Assembly: GCA_023374025.1 (NCBI GenBank)
Contig: SIJG01000055.1
Span: 682,001-746,000 of the forward strand
Reading direction: 5' to 3'
Length of the DNA: 64,000 nt
Source: Heterodera schachtii
Lineage: Eukaryota; Nematoda; Chromadorea; Rhabditida; Heteroderidae
Shown: positions 23,055-36,278 of the stretch, in pieces
How the letters are laid out: each line of letters begins with the position of its first letter
Position numbering within the stretch: the first letter of the stretch is position 1
Translations under genes and position numbers: made by a program
The notes under the pieces: model-generated
The model's database searches: none
Told to the model about the DNA's origin: nothing
The model's input: only the letters and a program-made list of their open reading frames with translations

Positions 23055-26000
23055 ATGGATTTGAATTCACCCAATTTCAACGCAGAAGCTTATGTCCAGG
23101 ATTTGCTTAGAAAAAAAGGGCTGGAAGAGCTTGTGGCAGTTGAACAGGATATGGTTTGTGGAGAAATGCGAATAAACAATTCGTAATTAGAGTCTAATTT
23201 TCCTTTTAAGGTTAACAATGTTCGGCGATTGGATTCCGAAATGCAATCGCTCGTTTATGAAAATTACAGCAAATTTTTGAATGCAACAAGCACAGTTAGG
23301 GACATGCAAAACCGACTCAACGACACTCAGAATGTGTGTTGACTTTTATAAATGTCATTTCCAATCCGTGCAATATTCGTTTAGGGAATGCGGGACCTTT
23401 CTGCACGTATGAAACGTGTAACAGCCATTTCTGATTCACTGACTGAAACTTTCGCAAAAAATTGTGAAACGGTAAAACGACTCAATGGAGCAAAAGACTC
23501 AGTTCAGAGGCTTGAGTTTCTGATCAAAGTGCCCCAAATATTGCAGGTGTTTTTGAGTGAAATTTCTAACAATAATAAATTTTAATTTCCTTTGAGAATT
23601 GTCTTAGAGACGGTGAACATGTGAAGGCTGTCGAAACATACGTCACTTTTAAGCCAAAAATTAACAAATTTGGATATATCAACTCTCTGAAAGGAATTGA
23701 AAAGGATGCTGACCAGACAATGCAGGATCTTAAGCTAAAAGTGGGTATATAGTCCAATTAAAAAACAATTATTTTCTTTTTTAGTTATACGAATTCCTTA
23801 AAGGACGCCTTATTTCTTCCGAAGAAACCATTGAGGTGCTTTTTGCAACTCATTGTCAAAATACTTAAATTCTTTAGGCCGTCACACTTTTAAAAAATTT
23901 GGGCGAGCCAGAAAATGAATTAGAAAAAATTCTATTGGAGAATTGGGAATCGGAAATTGATTCGGAATTGGACCAATTGGCCGCCAATTCGTCATTCCGT
24001 AACATTGGACGTTTCAAGGACATTTTTGAGTTTGTTGACATCGGATGTTGCCATTTTCTGACCAATCTTTCGTTGATCGCGTCTACGTTTCTTCAAATTT
24101 TTGTAAAACAGGTGATCGAAAATCCCATATTAAATTCTAAAATCTAAAAAGTTAAAGGGAAAATCGACTTAAATCATTCAGGAATTTGAATTTAGGCTTC
24201 CAAGGCGGAATTGGTCCATCTTCTTGAACGTGTTATGAATCGTTTTGAACCCATTGTCTGTGGTCGTTTTGAATCTGAAGAATGTGTAAGCGACTGCGCC
24301 CTTTTTGTGAAGGCGTTGGACCGAATTTTTCGCAAAATATCTGTTTTGACACGACTGTCTTCCGGTATTCATTTTGTTTTCATTGTTATTTTAATTCCAA
24401 TTTCAATGATTAAGGCTACAATTTTTCTCGCTTTAATGCTGAATTAGTGCAGAGGAGTGGTCCGTTTTTTGTTTGGGTATAATCCAATCCGCCGAATTTC
24501 TCTTTAGCTCTTCATCAAATAACCGTTTGTCGTCACAATGTGCTGAATACAATTCTGAAATCAATCTCTGATGTCTGTTTTTCTTTTTCAATATTTATAT
24601 TTTGTTAATTTCCTTTAGCTTTTTTCCAAATTGCTCAATTTTCCGCCTCCTTCCTCTTCTTCTCAAAGTGACACGGGCCGTAAATTCCAATCGTCGGACA
24701 TTTTTCTGTCCGATCGTATTGAATTGCTGAGCAAAACATTGGAAAAGCTTGAAAATTCCTTTCTCCATTCTGTCAAAGGCGCTTTGGCTGCTCTTTTAAT
24801 GTCGGTTTTTGACTGCGATTCACCCAAAAATCGGCAAAATTTAGGTTCACCGCCAGTGACATCATTTTCTCTACAATTCCACATTTTCAGCCAATTTTTG
24901 GCTTTGATGTTCATGAGGAGGTTGTTGTCGGAGTTGTCAGGGATTTGTTGGTCGAAATGGCTAAAAGAACTGGCGACGGTGTGGAAATGGAAGAAACGGA
25001 GGCACAAAACACTGCTGGAAAAGCCATCGAATTGGTCATTTTGGCGACATTTGTACGCAATTTGCATTTAAAACATTTGCAATATTTAATGGAGCTTTGT
25101 TCTGAACAGTACAGGTGATTTCTCTTATTTTTTTGCTTCGGTTCTATTCATTATCCTATTTTTTATTTCCATTTCATTCGGAGAGGTCACTGGCGCTATT
25201 TTTTTCTCTTTTTTTTTTGCTGTATGAAAGATTTTAAAGAGGCGGTGCCATTAACCAATGCGATTTTTCCAACAAATTTGCCCAAAATAGTCGATTTTGA
25301 TCAATTTAAATTGGTGACCGACGTAATTACAATTTTTCACTTCGGGCCTGTAACTGTATCAAAAGAAGTTGCAATTTCTATTATTTTAGGCTGAGTGAAT
25401 TCGCTGCTGAACATCTGCAGGAGAAATCATTGACACATATCGACGATTTGAATGACGCGCTTAAAGCGACGGCCAACGCTCTGTTACGAAAATTTGTTCA
25501 AACGGAAAGCAGTGAATTGAATCAAGTCAGCGAAGGCGTTCATTTCTCCTCCATTTCTTCGGTTCTTTTGTGTTTGAGGTGGCCAAGCGCAGCATTGAGC
25601 TGTTCGAGTGGAACGAATGCGCCGACTCTCCTCGAAATATTCGCCCTTTGGTCAAACATTTGGTGCATTCCGTGGAAGAAATTCACCGTGACCTTTGCGT
25701 ATTTGTGAGGATTTCGACATGAGCCCATAAACATTTGACTGCTTCAGATGGACGACGGGGGATTGGCAAAACTGAAAGAGCGCACTTCGGACTCACTGAG
25801 AGGGTAACATTTTTAGTCTGTCATTTCCTCCGAATGTTTGCAATTAGTTACGCTTCGATGCGGCGAGCGACGAGTGCTGCGAGCAGTGTGTTCAACGACG
25901 CGTCCTCCGTCAGCAGCGGAGGGATTGTCGAGCGTTTGTGGGGCGACACGGAGACTCCCGAAGAGGGGGCCGGGACTTCGTCGCCAGAGACTTTGGCGAC

Positions 26001-26418
26001 GATGGCGATGGAATTCCGCAGAGACATTGTAAGCAAAGATAATTAAAACGAATGGCACACTTTTAGCTCATTGTCAGCAATTACTGTTAATTTATCGTCA
26101 GGTCATGGGTGCCATTGTTCGTCTGATACTTCGCGCTTTTTGCGATTTTGTGCGTGTGCAGAAATTTTCACGACACGGTTTTGAGCAGCTCCAAGTTGAC
26201 TTTGCTTATGTCCGTCAAAAGCTTTGGTATTTCGTGGCCGATGAGCACATGTTGAACACGTGCATTGAGGACATTGTCACGGCTGCGGGTAATTTTGGCT
26301 AATTCAAAAATGGATTCCTTTCAATGATTTCTCCTGTTTTGTTTCAGTGAACCAATGTGCCCAGCCCAAATTGTTGGATCCATCGGTAGTTAGGAGAATT
26401 TGTGAAGAAATGCAGTGA
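23055..26418 (+). CDS. vps-51: VPS51 homologue, GARP/EARP tethering-complex subunit
   Basis: Subunit of the GARP (endosome to trans-Golgi) and EARP (endocytic recycling) tethers. The N-terminus is diagnostic: [20 protein letters not shown], then [20 protein letters not shown] and a coiled coil ([15 protein letters not shown]). First exons 23055-23153, 23211-23333, 23385-23546 and 23597 onward are phase-consistent; about ten further exons follow, including the region with [24 protein letters not shown] sequence near 25620-25690 and the Thr/Ser-rich segment at 25855-26030. The gene ends at TGA 26416-26418. The long helical C-terminal part is diverged and its exon joins (24.2-25.7 kb) were only partly checked. 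ATG 23055 fits the family start. Confidence 0.88.
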
Positions 26419-26615
26419 TCGATTTGTATGTACAATTAAAATTAAATTAATTAATTGTTCACTTTGTTTTTTATTTTGCTTACATTAAAGTTGACAAGGA
26501 TTTATAAATTTTTGCCAAAATAATTGAATGGATTACCAACCATTTTTTATATTTTTAGTATTTTTTCTGATTTTAAAGTTCCTTCGCCTTGTGAATTTTT
26601 GCTTTGACTTATTTT

Positions 26616-28049
26616 ATGGAGAGATTGTTCAATACCCCGATTTCCTCCCTTTCTACGAACACAGCAAATTGCACACGAAATACCATTTGTCTTGGCTTTT
26701 TGGATGGGTCCATCCAATGTTTTTCCTTTGACACACAGCGAGGGATCACTCCGTCGATGGAAAGTTCGGTAAAACTCGGTGGAATGTGGCGCAAACGGAT
26801 GAAACGGTCCGTCAGGGCAATGCAAATTTCTGAGGATGGCACTTCGCTTTATGCGACCAGTTCGAACAGGTTGCCCATTCCCCCCTCCCCCCAATTGTCA
26901 GTTTTTAAGGGCCGTCTGTTTGTATGACGTTGAGACGGGGAAAAGAGTGCGCTGTATTCGCGAAGGGCACAAAAGTCGGCCCAGTGCGATGGCACTGCTG
27001 CCGGGCGAAAGACGGCATTTTGCAACGGGTGCCGAAAACGGCGAAGTCTGTCGGGAAGAAGTCCGATGAGACAATGTCACATTTTAACATAGATAAAAAC
27101 ATGGGACTTTGGACAGCCCAAGCCGAACGTGCACACATTTGGCGAGCAGGCGGACATAATCAGTTGGGTGTGCCGTGGCCATGGCTTTGGCCTTTTTTTT
27201 TGTCCCCTCCCCAACGGAATTTAGCGAAGTTTCTTAATCTGGCCCATTGAATTGCCTCAGATGCGTTGCACATTTGGCGCAATAATTTGCTGGCCGCGAG
27301 TGGCGACGGCACTTTGGCCGTTTACGACACGCACAAAGGCAAAGTGCGAATTCAGTCGGAGACAATGCACAGCGAATTGCTCAGTTTGGCGGTGACCGAA
27401 AGGTTTCGTCGGTTTTTAATTTGCGAAAAGGCATTTCTGTCCGTCACTGATTGTCAGATTCACTTACGTCGGAGCGGCGGATGGACACATTGAAGTGTTC
27501 AGCAATGGCCAATTTGGGAACATCCGCGAACGTATGGAGACGCCCTTTCTGATGGGCGTCGAGCAAATGGTCGTCTTGCGCAGCAATTTGCTGCTCGCCA
27601 GTTCGTCCACAGCTGAAGAGATGAGGTGGGTGACCAAAGGAAGGCATTGATTGGCATTGGCCATGGCCTTTGCTTCGTTTAGCTTTCTGCACGTCAATCC
27701 GAACAAAACTTTGTGCGGCATTTCGCGCCCCGGCGGAGTGGACATTTTGGCGAAAACGACGGACGGATCACTGGTGGTCACAACGAGTGGGGACGGGACG
27801 AGGCTGAACTGTTATTCGGCGGAGGAACTCGTCAAGGACATTCCGATGCTAACGGCGCAGGGCATGAGAGCATTTAAAAGCAGACAGAGGGAGGAAAGGA
27901 AACGGAAGAGGGCGAACACAACGGACACATTCTTTGAGGATTTATTGAGTGACTCGCAAAGGAGGGATGAGGAAGACGAAGAGAAGAGGAGAAGAGAAAG
28001 AGGAGACGAAAGAGAGGAAGAAAGTGATGATCATGGAACATTGATATGA
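26616..28049 (+). CDS. WDR55-like WD40-repeat protein
   Basis: Beta-propeller protein; WDR55 relatives act in the nucleolus in ribosomal RNA maturation. Exons: 26616-26869, 26910-27045, 27093-27167, about 27261-27402, 27458-27625, 27683-28049. Propeller strands visible include AVCLYDVETGKRVRCIREGH, NNLLAASGDGTLAVYDTHKG, TYVGAADGHIEVFSNG and FLHVNPNKTLCGISRPGGVD. The tail is highly charged and carries DTFFEDLLSD, matching the DDFFxxL motif near the C-terminus of WDR55. The join 27167 to 27261 is one base out of phase with canonical sites, so that junction may hide a sequence error or a non-canonical site. It lies 200 bp downstream of vps-51 on the same strand. Confidence 0.85.
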
Positions 28050-28526
28050 CTGTGATGGTGGGAAAGGGCCGCACTAATTGTTGCTGCTCTTTGGTTATGT
28101 TGTTGTTGCTTCAGTTTGCTATTCAACAATTGATGCCCATATTGTCTTACTTTCAACGTAAATTGAATTACCCCCCCCCCCTTTGATAGTTTTTTTTTAC
28201 ATCATATTGTGCCACATAGGCCCTTCTGCTGTTGCTGTCATCTTGTTTTTCCTTCAAAATAATAATTTCCGCAAGTTCGTCCCTTTCTCTCCCTCCCTCC
28301 GCTGATGAAATGCCTTTGCTCGTTGAGGGTAATTGGTGCCGAAGGACTGACTGTCCGAGTGAGGCAATTTTATGGGGATGCGACTTGGCCATATTCGATT
28401 GGGTGTTTTCGTCTTGGGCCTCGGCTGTTTTCTGTCGTTTTCATTTGCATTTGCTGCTCAAATTCTCTTCCCTTCGCTTCCTTTAAATTGCCTTTTGCTT
28501 CTCAATTGGCCCCAATTGAGTCCGAA

Positions 28527-31500
28527 ATGGCCATCTCTCTTTCGCTTCTCCAATTTGTCCTTTTCCCTCCTCTTTTACTCATTCACCAATTCGCTTCGTC
28601 CGTCGCTGCGTTTCCCTCCCAAATTCCAATCGGTGCGTTTCCCCCCCCCCCCCCCCCCTCTTTTGGGGATTTGTCTGATCAGTCAGTCGATCAGTGTTAG
28701 AATTGTTTTGTTTTGAAGAGTCTTTCACCAACTCCGATGACCATGCCACCATCGCCACTCTCAACTTCACCATCGACCGCCTCAATTCTGCTTCTCCCGG
28801 CACATTTCTTCTCGAACACAGACACAAATCATTGCGTATTTCGCGGGAGAACAGCTGGGATTTGATGTCCAAAAGTGTGCTTTACCTTCCTTTGTCTTTT
28901 CGGGATATTCTCGGTTTTGTCCCTTTTTCGGCTTTTCTCCTCCCTTTTCTCGGCTTTTCCCCCCTTGCGGTTAGACTTTAATTGTTAGCCAATCTCCCCC
29001 CCCCCCCACATTTTCTCAGTTTGCGCTGAGCTCCGTTCCGGTTTCATGCTTCTGATGGCAGGAGAGAGTCATCAACGCCCCTACGAGGCGTACATGGCCG
29101 TCTCCAATGGGTTGGAAGTGCCAATGATTAATTGGGTTTGGCCCTCCGCCATTCATCCGCCGATGACTTTGCCGTTAAGGATCTTTCCCCGAGGGCTTTT
29201 CATCATCCGAACAATACGTACAATTTCGAAGTGTCCATAAGACCACCGACTGCACAATTATTGGCTGATTTGTTAATTATGAAGGGATGGAAACAGATGG
29301 TTTATTGGCACGATGCGGAGAATGCGGACAAAGGTCAAATAAAATAGGAAAACGCCCGGGGGAGAGGGGCGGGGGGGGGGGTCATTAGCGCAATTACCCC
29401 CAAACGGTGGCAACAAATGTTTAGCTGCTCAAAACCTTCGGCTCATTTATTTGCACTTGCAACACAAAAACGAGTCGATAAGGTCGGAGATGCTCCAACT
29501 GCCAGAGGAAGTCAATTTGTTCGGCAAATTCCTCCAGACTTTCAATTTGCAACGGTTCGGCAGCAATTCGAGCGTTGGCATTGTGATGGACATGGCAAAT
29601 TCGTTCAGGCAAATGGCCAAAGGGTTTTCTGACAAAAGGATTTATTTGATAAATGATCAGACAGCAGCGATTGCTGCAGGCCATCCGTTCCGCTCAGTTC
29701 ATGCAGCAGAAATACCATTATGTGGTGGCCAATTACGACTTGCAGCCGTACGACGTGGAAATGTTTCAGCAGGTGGACAAAAGGCCAAAGTTCGGCTGAA
29801 TGATTTAAAATGGACACCACAGGGAAACATCAACATCACCGGCTTCCAATTGGTGGACAGGGAAAGCCGCGAGTACGCCCTTTTGAGCAGAATGGTGGAG
29901 CTGAAGATGAAGGAGCTGGGCGAAAGGCCGGGCTTGGACTTAGAGGCGAGTGGAAACGAAAGTGCCCATCAGTCAGGGGTCGAATTGGGGGGGGGGGGGG
30001 GGGTGTCGAATTGGCAAATTGGGATTAATTGCCCAAATGCGATGGACTATTAAGACCCGACTTGCCTATGTGCACGATGCGGTCGTTGTGGCAAAAGCTG
30101 CTTTAGAGTCAACTCTTAAGAAGAACGACTCCCTCTTCCAGCGTAATTTTCGGCGCCGAGGCTTTTACAACAGAGTAAAATAGGAGGGCGAAAAGAGACG
30201 AAAAAAAGCCGATAATACAGAATTTCCCCGGCATTTATTGCTATCCCTTCACCGACAAAGAAAACCCGAACCGTCCGAGTGGGACATTTGAACACGGAAA
30301 AGCAATCGCAACGGCACTTAGCACGGTAAGAACGACTAATCCATTCGTGAGACCTTCTCACTCATTGTCAGCTGAGTCTGGCGGGGTCTGTGGACGGCAC
30401 ATTGACTGGTCGCATTGAATTCGACAGGGATGGCACTCGCAAAAATTTCCTCGTCACTGTGGTCGACCTCACTTCGGATACAAAATCGGCATTCAACAAA
30501 AAAGAAGTTCAAACGAATCAAAAAATATTGCTCTATTGAGTTAATTAATCACAACTCATTCGATTTGAGTTGCTCTTCTGGAAACAGTCGGTCGGTTTTC
30601 TGAAGGATCGGACGGAGGCACAGCACGTGAGGACGGCACATTTGGAGAGCGGACTGAAGAAAGTGCTGAGGGTGGTTACGGTAAGTGCGTGAGAAGGGGA
30701 CGGTAAGTGACTGACAAATGGACGAAAATGGGAAGTGATGGGATGAAATGTCAATTAAGTGGTAAAATTTGATTATTACAGGTCCGAAGCGATCCGTTCG
30801 TGATGCTCAAAAGTGGGCACAGAAACATTTCATTGGTAGCAGATGAAATTTCCCCCCCCCCCCAGGGGAATGTGACACGAAAAGGGGCGGTTCAGAGAAC
30901 GCGAGCGAATGCGAAGGCAACAACAAATTCGAAGGCTATTGCATCGACCTTCTCAAGTGAGCAGCGGCGGACTGTCAAAAAAGGATTAAAACATTGGCAC
31001 AAAAAGTGCCATTGTCTAATGAGCCAATGTTGGGCTTCTCCCGCCCCCTTTTTAGGCTGTTGTCAGAGAGAGAGGACTTCAGAGACATCACTTACGAAAT
31101 ATTCATATCGCAAAAGAACCAATACGGGGCCAAACAGCAGGACGGAAGTGCGTTTGAATTGATGGCATTCACTAAATGCCTTTATTTTTTATCCTTAGGT
31201 TGGGACGGAATCAGTGAGCACTGTCACATTTTGGCCAATTTAATATCCCATAATAATAATTAATTAGTTGGACATCTTCTCCGTGGCGAAGCCGACTTAT
31301 CAGTCGCTTCGTTGACAATTAACCAGGCAAAACGAAATAAGATTTTTTTAAATTAAATGCACTTTCATTGTTGGAATTGAAGGACCGCGAAAGAGTCGTG
31401 GACTTCTCGAAACCCTTTTTGACGACCGGGATTAGGTAATTAACAGGGATACTTAACTAAACCAAGGCCACTCCCTCCCTGCTCATTGTTAGCATAATGA

Positions 31501-33753
31501 TCAAAAAGCCGGATAAACAAGGTTAGTTGCCGAACGTGCTTATTGCCTCTGATCAATGCAGAATTCTCCGTGTTCTCATTCATGGCTCCGCTCAGCAGTG
31601 AGGCGAGTCGGGCGGGGGGGGGGGGGAAGAGGGGGCAATTCCTTTCAAATAGATTTCCGAGGGGAGGGGGAATTCCTTATGAAATGAAATTCCCCTGGGG
31701 GCTATTCCCTTCGACCGTCCCTTTTCCCTCTTCAGATTTGGATGTATATCATTTTCGCTTATGTCGGAGTTCGTCCCTTCCCTTTTGCTTTTGGTCATTA
31801 ATCCTTCGTCTTTTATGTCTCCGTGGTCATTTTCCTCGTCTCACGCTTTTCGCCCTATGAATGGCGCGTGGAGGAAATGGCCAGCGGTGAGAAGAGAAGG
31901 GTCGCCCCATCAGCTGCCTTTGACCATTCATTCATTTGAGGTGCCTTTACCATTTCCAACGATTTTTCGGTGTACAATTGCCTTTGGTTCACTCTCGCTG
32001 CTTTCATGCAGCAGGGCACAGACATATTGCCAAGGTCCGGGGGTCAATTCCAAACTCAAATTCTCGTCGCAGGTCAATCAGTGGGCGAATCGCGAGCAGT
32101 GCATGGTGGTAAGTGTAAATCCGAAATTAATTGGGCCGGGTTGACAATGCCCGACTTCCCTCCGGCAAAACCATGCTTTCTCCCGCCCCCCTAAGGTTCT
32201 TCACGATGATCATTGGTTCGTTCATCTCCCAATTCTTCGCCATTAAATGCCTTTTCTTTCCCTTTTTGTCTCTTCTTACACCGCCAATTTGGCCGCCTTT
32301 TTAACACTAGAGAAAATGCACACGCCCATCGAAAGTGTGGACGATTTGGCAAAGCAAACGAAGATCAAATACGGCATCCAAGCGGGCGGCTCCACCGCCC
32401 AATTCTTTAAGGTCAGCAGTTTCGAAGTCTGAGGTGTCATCGTCCACTTTTGCAGTATTCCTCCGTGCAAATGTACCAACGAATGTGGCGATTTATGGAG
32501 TCGCAAGTGCGTAAAAGTGAAATGGCCACCGATTTGGCACATTTTTGTTATCCACCAAAGGTGCCAACAGTGCTGGTGTCCAGCTACGACGAGGGCATCG
32601 AGCGGGTCAGAGCCCATAAGGGACGGTACGCGTTTATGCTGGAGGCAACTGCCAACGAATACGCAAACAATCGCAAGCCGTGCGACACAATGAAAGTCGG
32701 TACGTTGGAGAACAGCGGTCACAGAATGATCAGAGGACAACGGCGAAGTTTCCCGGGGAATTTTTAGGTGCCAATTTGAACTCTGTGGGCTATGGCATCG
32801 CGACGCCATTTGGCAGCGAATGGAAGTGATGGACGGGGGGAAGGGTATCAGCTAATCGGCCATTTTTCAGAGATGTGGTCAACTTGGCAGGTGACAGCAA
32901 ACCCAAACAGTGCCAATAAATGACAGTATTTATTATTTGCCTTCAGTTTTGGCACTGCAAGAACGAGGCGAATTGAAAAAATTGGAGAACAAATGGTGGT
33001 ACCATCGGGGACAGTGCGACAAAGGCATTTCGGTGAGTTGGGGGCAAAATATCCAATGGCCAAGCCAATTGGATACAACCGTATTTTATTAAAAAACCGC
33101 AGGACGGGTCATCGGAAAGTCTGAATCTCAGCAAAGTGGCGGGAATCTTTTACATTTTGATCGGCGGAATGGTGACAAAAAAAAGTGAATGAAAGTCGCA
33201 ATCATTCCCACCAAAGATCGCTTCGATGTTGGCAGCATTTGGCGAATTTCTCTACAGGTCGCGCATCGAGGCAAGAAAAGGCCAAATCTCATCGATGGTA
33301 AACAAAGAAAAGGCCGGCCGATTCATCGGAGAGATTTCAAATTCAGAAGAATTTCCGCGAGTCTCTCCGCGACCAACTCAAATTGTCCGTGCAGGGAAGT
33401 GCGGTGGTAAAGGAGGGCACTGTGCACGAAATGATGCAAAAGCACAAAGTGAGAGAAAATGCCGAAACAATGGCCAATCGCGATCACTGACTGAACGCCT
33501 TCCCCTCCCCGTGCCTCAGGCCGACTCACTGATTCCCGCAAATTACGCCGAGCCCACCCCTTTTGGGTGTGGCACAACAGCACCAACGAATCGGAGAAGG
33601 GGCGCCCAAAAACAAATCCCACCGCCGCCCTCATATTCTGCCAACGATAACAACACGTCAAGCAGCACAGTGTTCAGAAAGGGGACAGAGAAAAGGAGTA
33701 GCAGTGCAGGAGCACAGACACAAAACAACAAAAGGTACAACACAGCAGTGTGA
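28527..33753 (+). CDS. AMPA/kainate-type ionotropic glutamate receptor subunit
   Basis: Ligand-gated cation channel of excitatory synapses, in more than 20 exons. The signal peptide is [18 protein letters not shown] (start 28527). The amino-terminal domain runs through [12 protein letters not shown] (29290) and [14 protein letters not shown] (29830). Ligand domain S1 has [24 protein letters not shown] and the glutamate-binding Arg in [13 protein letters not shown]1 is [11 protein letters not shown] (31738). Pore loop M2 is [15 protein letters not shown] with Gln at the Q/R site, then [11 protein letters not shown]3 is [16 protein letters not shown] (32270). S2 includes GGSTAQFF and [12 protein letters not shown], then KWWYHRGQC, and M4 is [12 protein letters not shown] (33130). 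The cytoplasmic tail carries [12 protein letters not shown] and ends NNKRYNTAV. Several introns appear to use GC donors (about 29945, 31321, 31606). The acceptor before M3 reads TG, not AG. Confidence 0.93.
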
Positions 33754-34003
33754 AGAGACGGACGAACAGCAGAGAAAGAGGGGAACGAAAAAGGAACTAA
33801 TTGACTAATTAGCAATGTGCGAGACAAAGCCCAAGCAAAATAACACACGATTAGAGCATATAACTTACAATGTGCTAATGTAAGGCAACTTAATTTGTAA
33901 AGCATAAAATATTTTTTTAAAATGGCAACAATTCGAAGTAAAACTGCTAGTAAAAAATTGTTCGAATTCATCCGGGTTGCTTAATTAAATTCGACTTGTC
34001 CGA

Positions 34004-36278
34004 TCACTGAAGAACCAACCCAATCCGATCGGAAGGAATGTCGGGGCATTTCCAATTGTATAGGTAATATTGCAAATTGCCATCTCCGATGCCAAATTTG
34101 AGATCCTCCAGAATTCCCTTGTTTTCCATCAAATCCAAAGCATTGAATACGTCAAAGCCAAGCTAATTGTGAAACGATTTGAATATACTCAAACGAACGG
34201 AAACAAAAAAAAACGAACATTTCTTGCCAAAATCAACGCATCGTTCAAAAGGTGGCTGAGCGGAACACTCCCGGCGACATTGTAGAAGGAATAAGCCGCC
34301 TTTATGCTTTTGTGGTGGGAATGGTGCATCACTGTAGAGGGAAGGCTGTAGAAGCTGACCAAGTCGGTGACCTCTCCGTTGTTCTGCAAAAATGCCTTTT
34401 TATTGTCCCCCGTCTCGCGACTTATCAGTCGGTTTTCCCACCTGAATCACATAAGTGTAAATGACATCATCGCGGGGCAGGAAGAAATGTTCGAACTCTT
34501 CGATGGTGAAGATGGGGACCAAGTCGAATTTGGTCAAATATCCGCTGAGCAATTCGAAAGCGCTTTTGGCAGAATCTCTGTTGAGTGGCGTCAAGTGCGA
34601 CTCGGTGTTCTGAAAATGCAATTTGCAAAGGCTGGAAAAGTTCGAAGACTCACTTCGGGCAGTTTATACAATTTGATCATGCGAGGAAGCGTCATATTTT
34701 TGCCAATATGCGAAAAACTTGACTCGACGAGCTTTTTCGGGTTCAATGACCGGTGCCAATACCTAAAAAAGTAATATGTATGATTATTATGATTCAAAAA
34801 AAGTTGCTACCGGCAAATGCCCACTGGCTTAGGAATGAAAATCCCAGCGGTGAAAGTCGCTTGAAAAATCCCAAACAAATTGACTCGTCGGGTGATTTCT
34901 TTGATTAGCACTGGCGCCAGTCTTTTCGTTCGCAGCTTTTTGTGCACACAAAGGAAATTTATTTCGACAGATTTGACGGTTTTGTCATAAATTCGAATTG
35001 TGGCAGGAACAGCAGCGATAAATGCCACCAATTTTCCGGAAGTAACGGCCCTTACCCCACAGTGCCATTGTTGCTGCCAACCGTGTGGCATCAGTGCCCT
35101 GAAGACAAAATTGAGCAAATTTGAGAATGCGGGACAAGGGCGTAGGCAGGGGGGGGGGGGGCTGAGGGGGCTAAAGCCCCCCCCCCCCCCCCGAAACCCA
35201 AAAAAAGTAAAAAATTATCAGTAATTTTTTTTTGAAATTTTAAGCAATTTTCTTAACAAAATTGCATTAAAACTCTCAAAAAATTTCCTGGCGGCGCCTA
35301 TCGGCACCGCCGGACCCCCATTTTACTATATTTTTGAAAAATGAAGGCCAAAATGGCAAAAAATTGTAATTTTTTGAAAAACGGCGAAAAATTTTGTAAA
35401 ATACAACCCCATAATTCGGGATTTCAAAAAACGAAAAACACACCCCTAAAGATCGACTAAAAACGGAAAATACACCCCTAAAAATCGAATTTTTGATTTC
35501 AGCCCCCCTGAAGCCAAGGGTCTGGCTACGCCCTTGGACTGAATCCGTACAAAAATCGGAAATTAGTCTTTTCTAAATTGCCATATGCTAAAACCTATCG
35601 ATTTTGAATTTGCAGAAATATTATTATATTTTCATGATGTAAAAAACGTTAAAAAAGATGCCCTACCATCGAATATTACCAATTTTGGTTGCCCTACCAT
35701 TTCAGAAAATTTTTCCCATAATCGAAGCGAAACATATTCGCGTCGTCCTCAACATAATTCTCGGTCAAAAGAATGTACAGCTCATCCAATTGTTCATCCG
35801 CGTTGAGATCAATGTCAGACCAAATAAACTTTTCCAACAGTGAATACGGCTCTTTTTTTATGGTAGAAACGTCAAGCGGGGGATCAATGTAATTGTTTTC
35901 GGTTGTTGTTGTATCTTAATTAAGTGCAATGAAAGAAGGCACAATGCAATTCGCCTACTTAATTTTGGGACGGGTTGTGTGTTCCAAAACTTGGTATTTG
36001 TGATGCTTTGCTTCGAATGGATCTCTTACAGCCGATGAACTGGTCGATGCCGCCTGGATGAGCTGAAGCTTACGAGCAAATTCCGCTGCTGCCATGTCGG
36101 AATTAATTTGTATGGGTTGGACGTCGTTCTTAACATTTTTTCGCTTTGGTTTGCCTTTTGCTGCTAAACTTTTCGCAATTTGTTGTTTCTCATCATCATT
36201 CATTTGGGGCTTTTCATCTGATAAATCATTTTGAGTCTCATCCTCTTTTTGTTCCAATGTTTTGTCGTCGTCTGCCAT
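34004..36278 (-). CDS. nmt-1: Glycylpeptide N-tetradecanoyltransferase (N-myristoyltransferase)
   Basis: Cytosolic enzyme that attaches myristate to N-terminal glycines. The first exon begins at 36278 ([18 protein letters not shown]) with the Lys-rich tract KPKRKNVK typical of animal NMT N-termini. Next come [18 protein letters not shown] and [16 protein letters not shown] (35.85-35.7 kb), then [20 protein letters not shown] and [10 protein letters not shown] with [19 protein letters not shown] (35.0-34.75 kb), the acyl-CoA binding and catalytic core. The C-terminus is [12 protein letters not shown] ending in IGLVLQ, where the terminal carboxylate is the catalytic base in this family. A hAT-like MITE with TIRs occupies one intron (35135-35536). 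The gene is convergent with the glutamate receptor; the two stops are about 250 bp apart. Confidence 0.94.
35135..35536. mobile_element. MITE with CAAGGGCGTAG-type inverted ends in NMT intron
   Basis: The left end CAAGGGCGTAGGCAGG and right end GGCTACGCCCTTG are inverted copies; next to them a G-run plus GGCTGAGGGGGCTAAAGCCC faces TTTCAGCCCCCCTGAAGCC. One palindromic core unit lies at 35290-35314. The end motif resembles widespread animal hAT-type non-autonomous elements. Only GGAC is shared by both flanks, so the target duplication is eroded or mis-set by a base. Confidence 0.8.

Noticed and set aside
23899..24372. Opposite-strand frames within vps-51
   Set aside because: Antisense shadows of the VPS51 exons.
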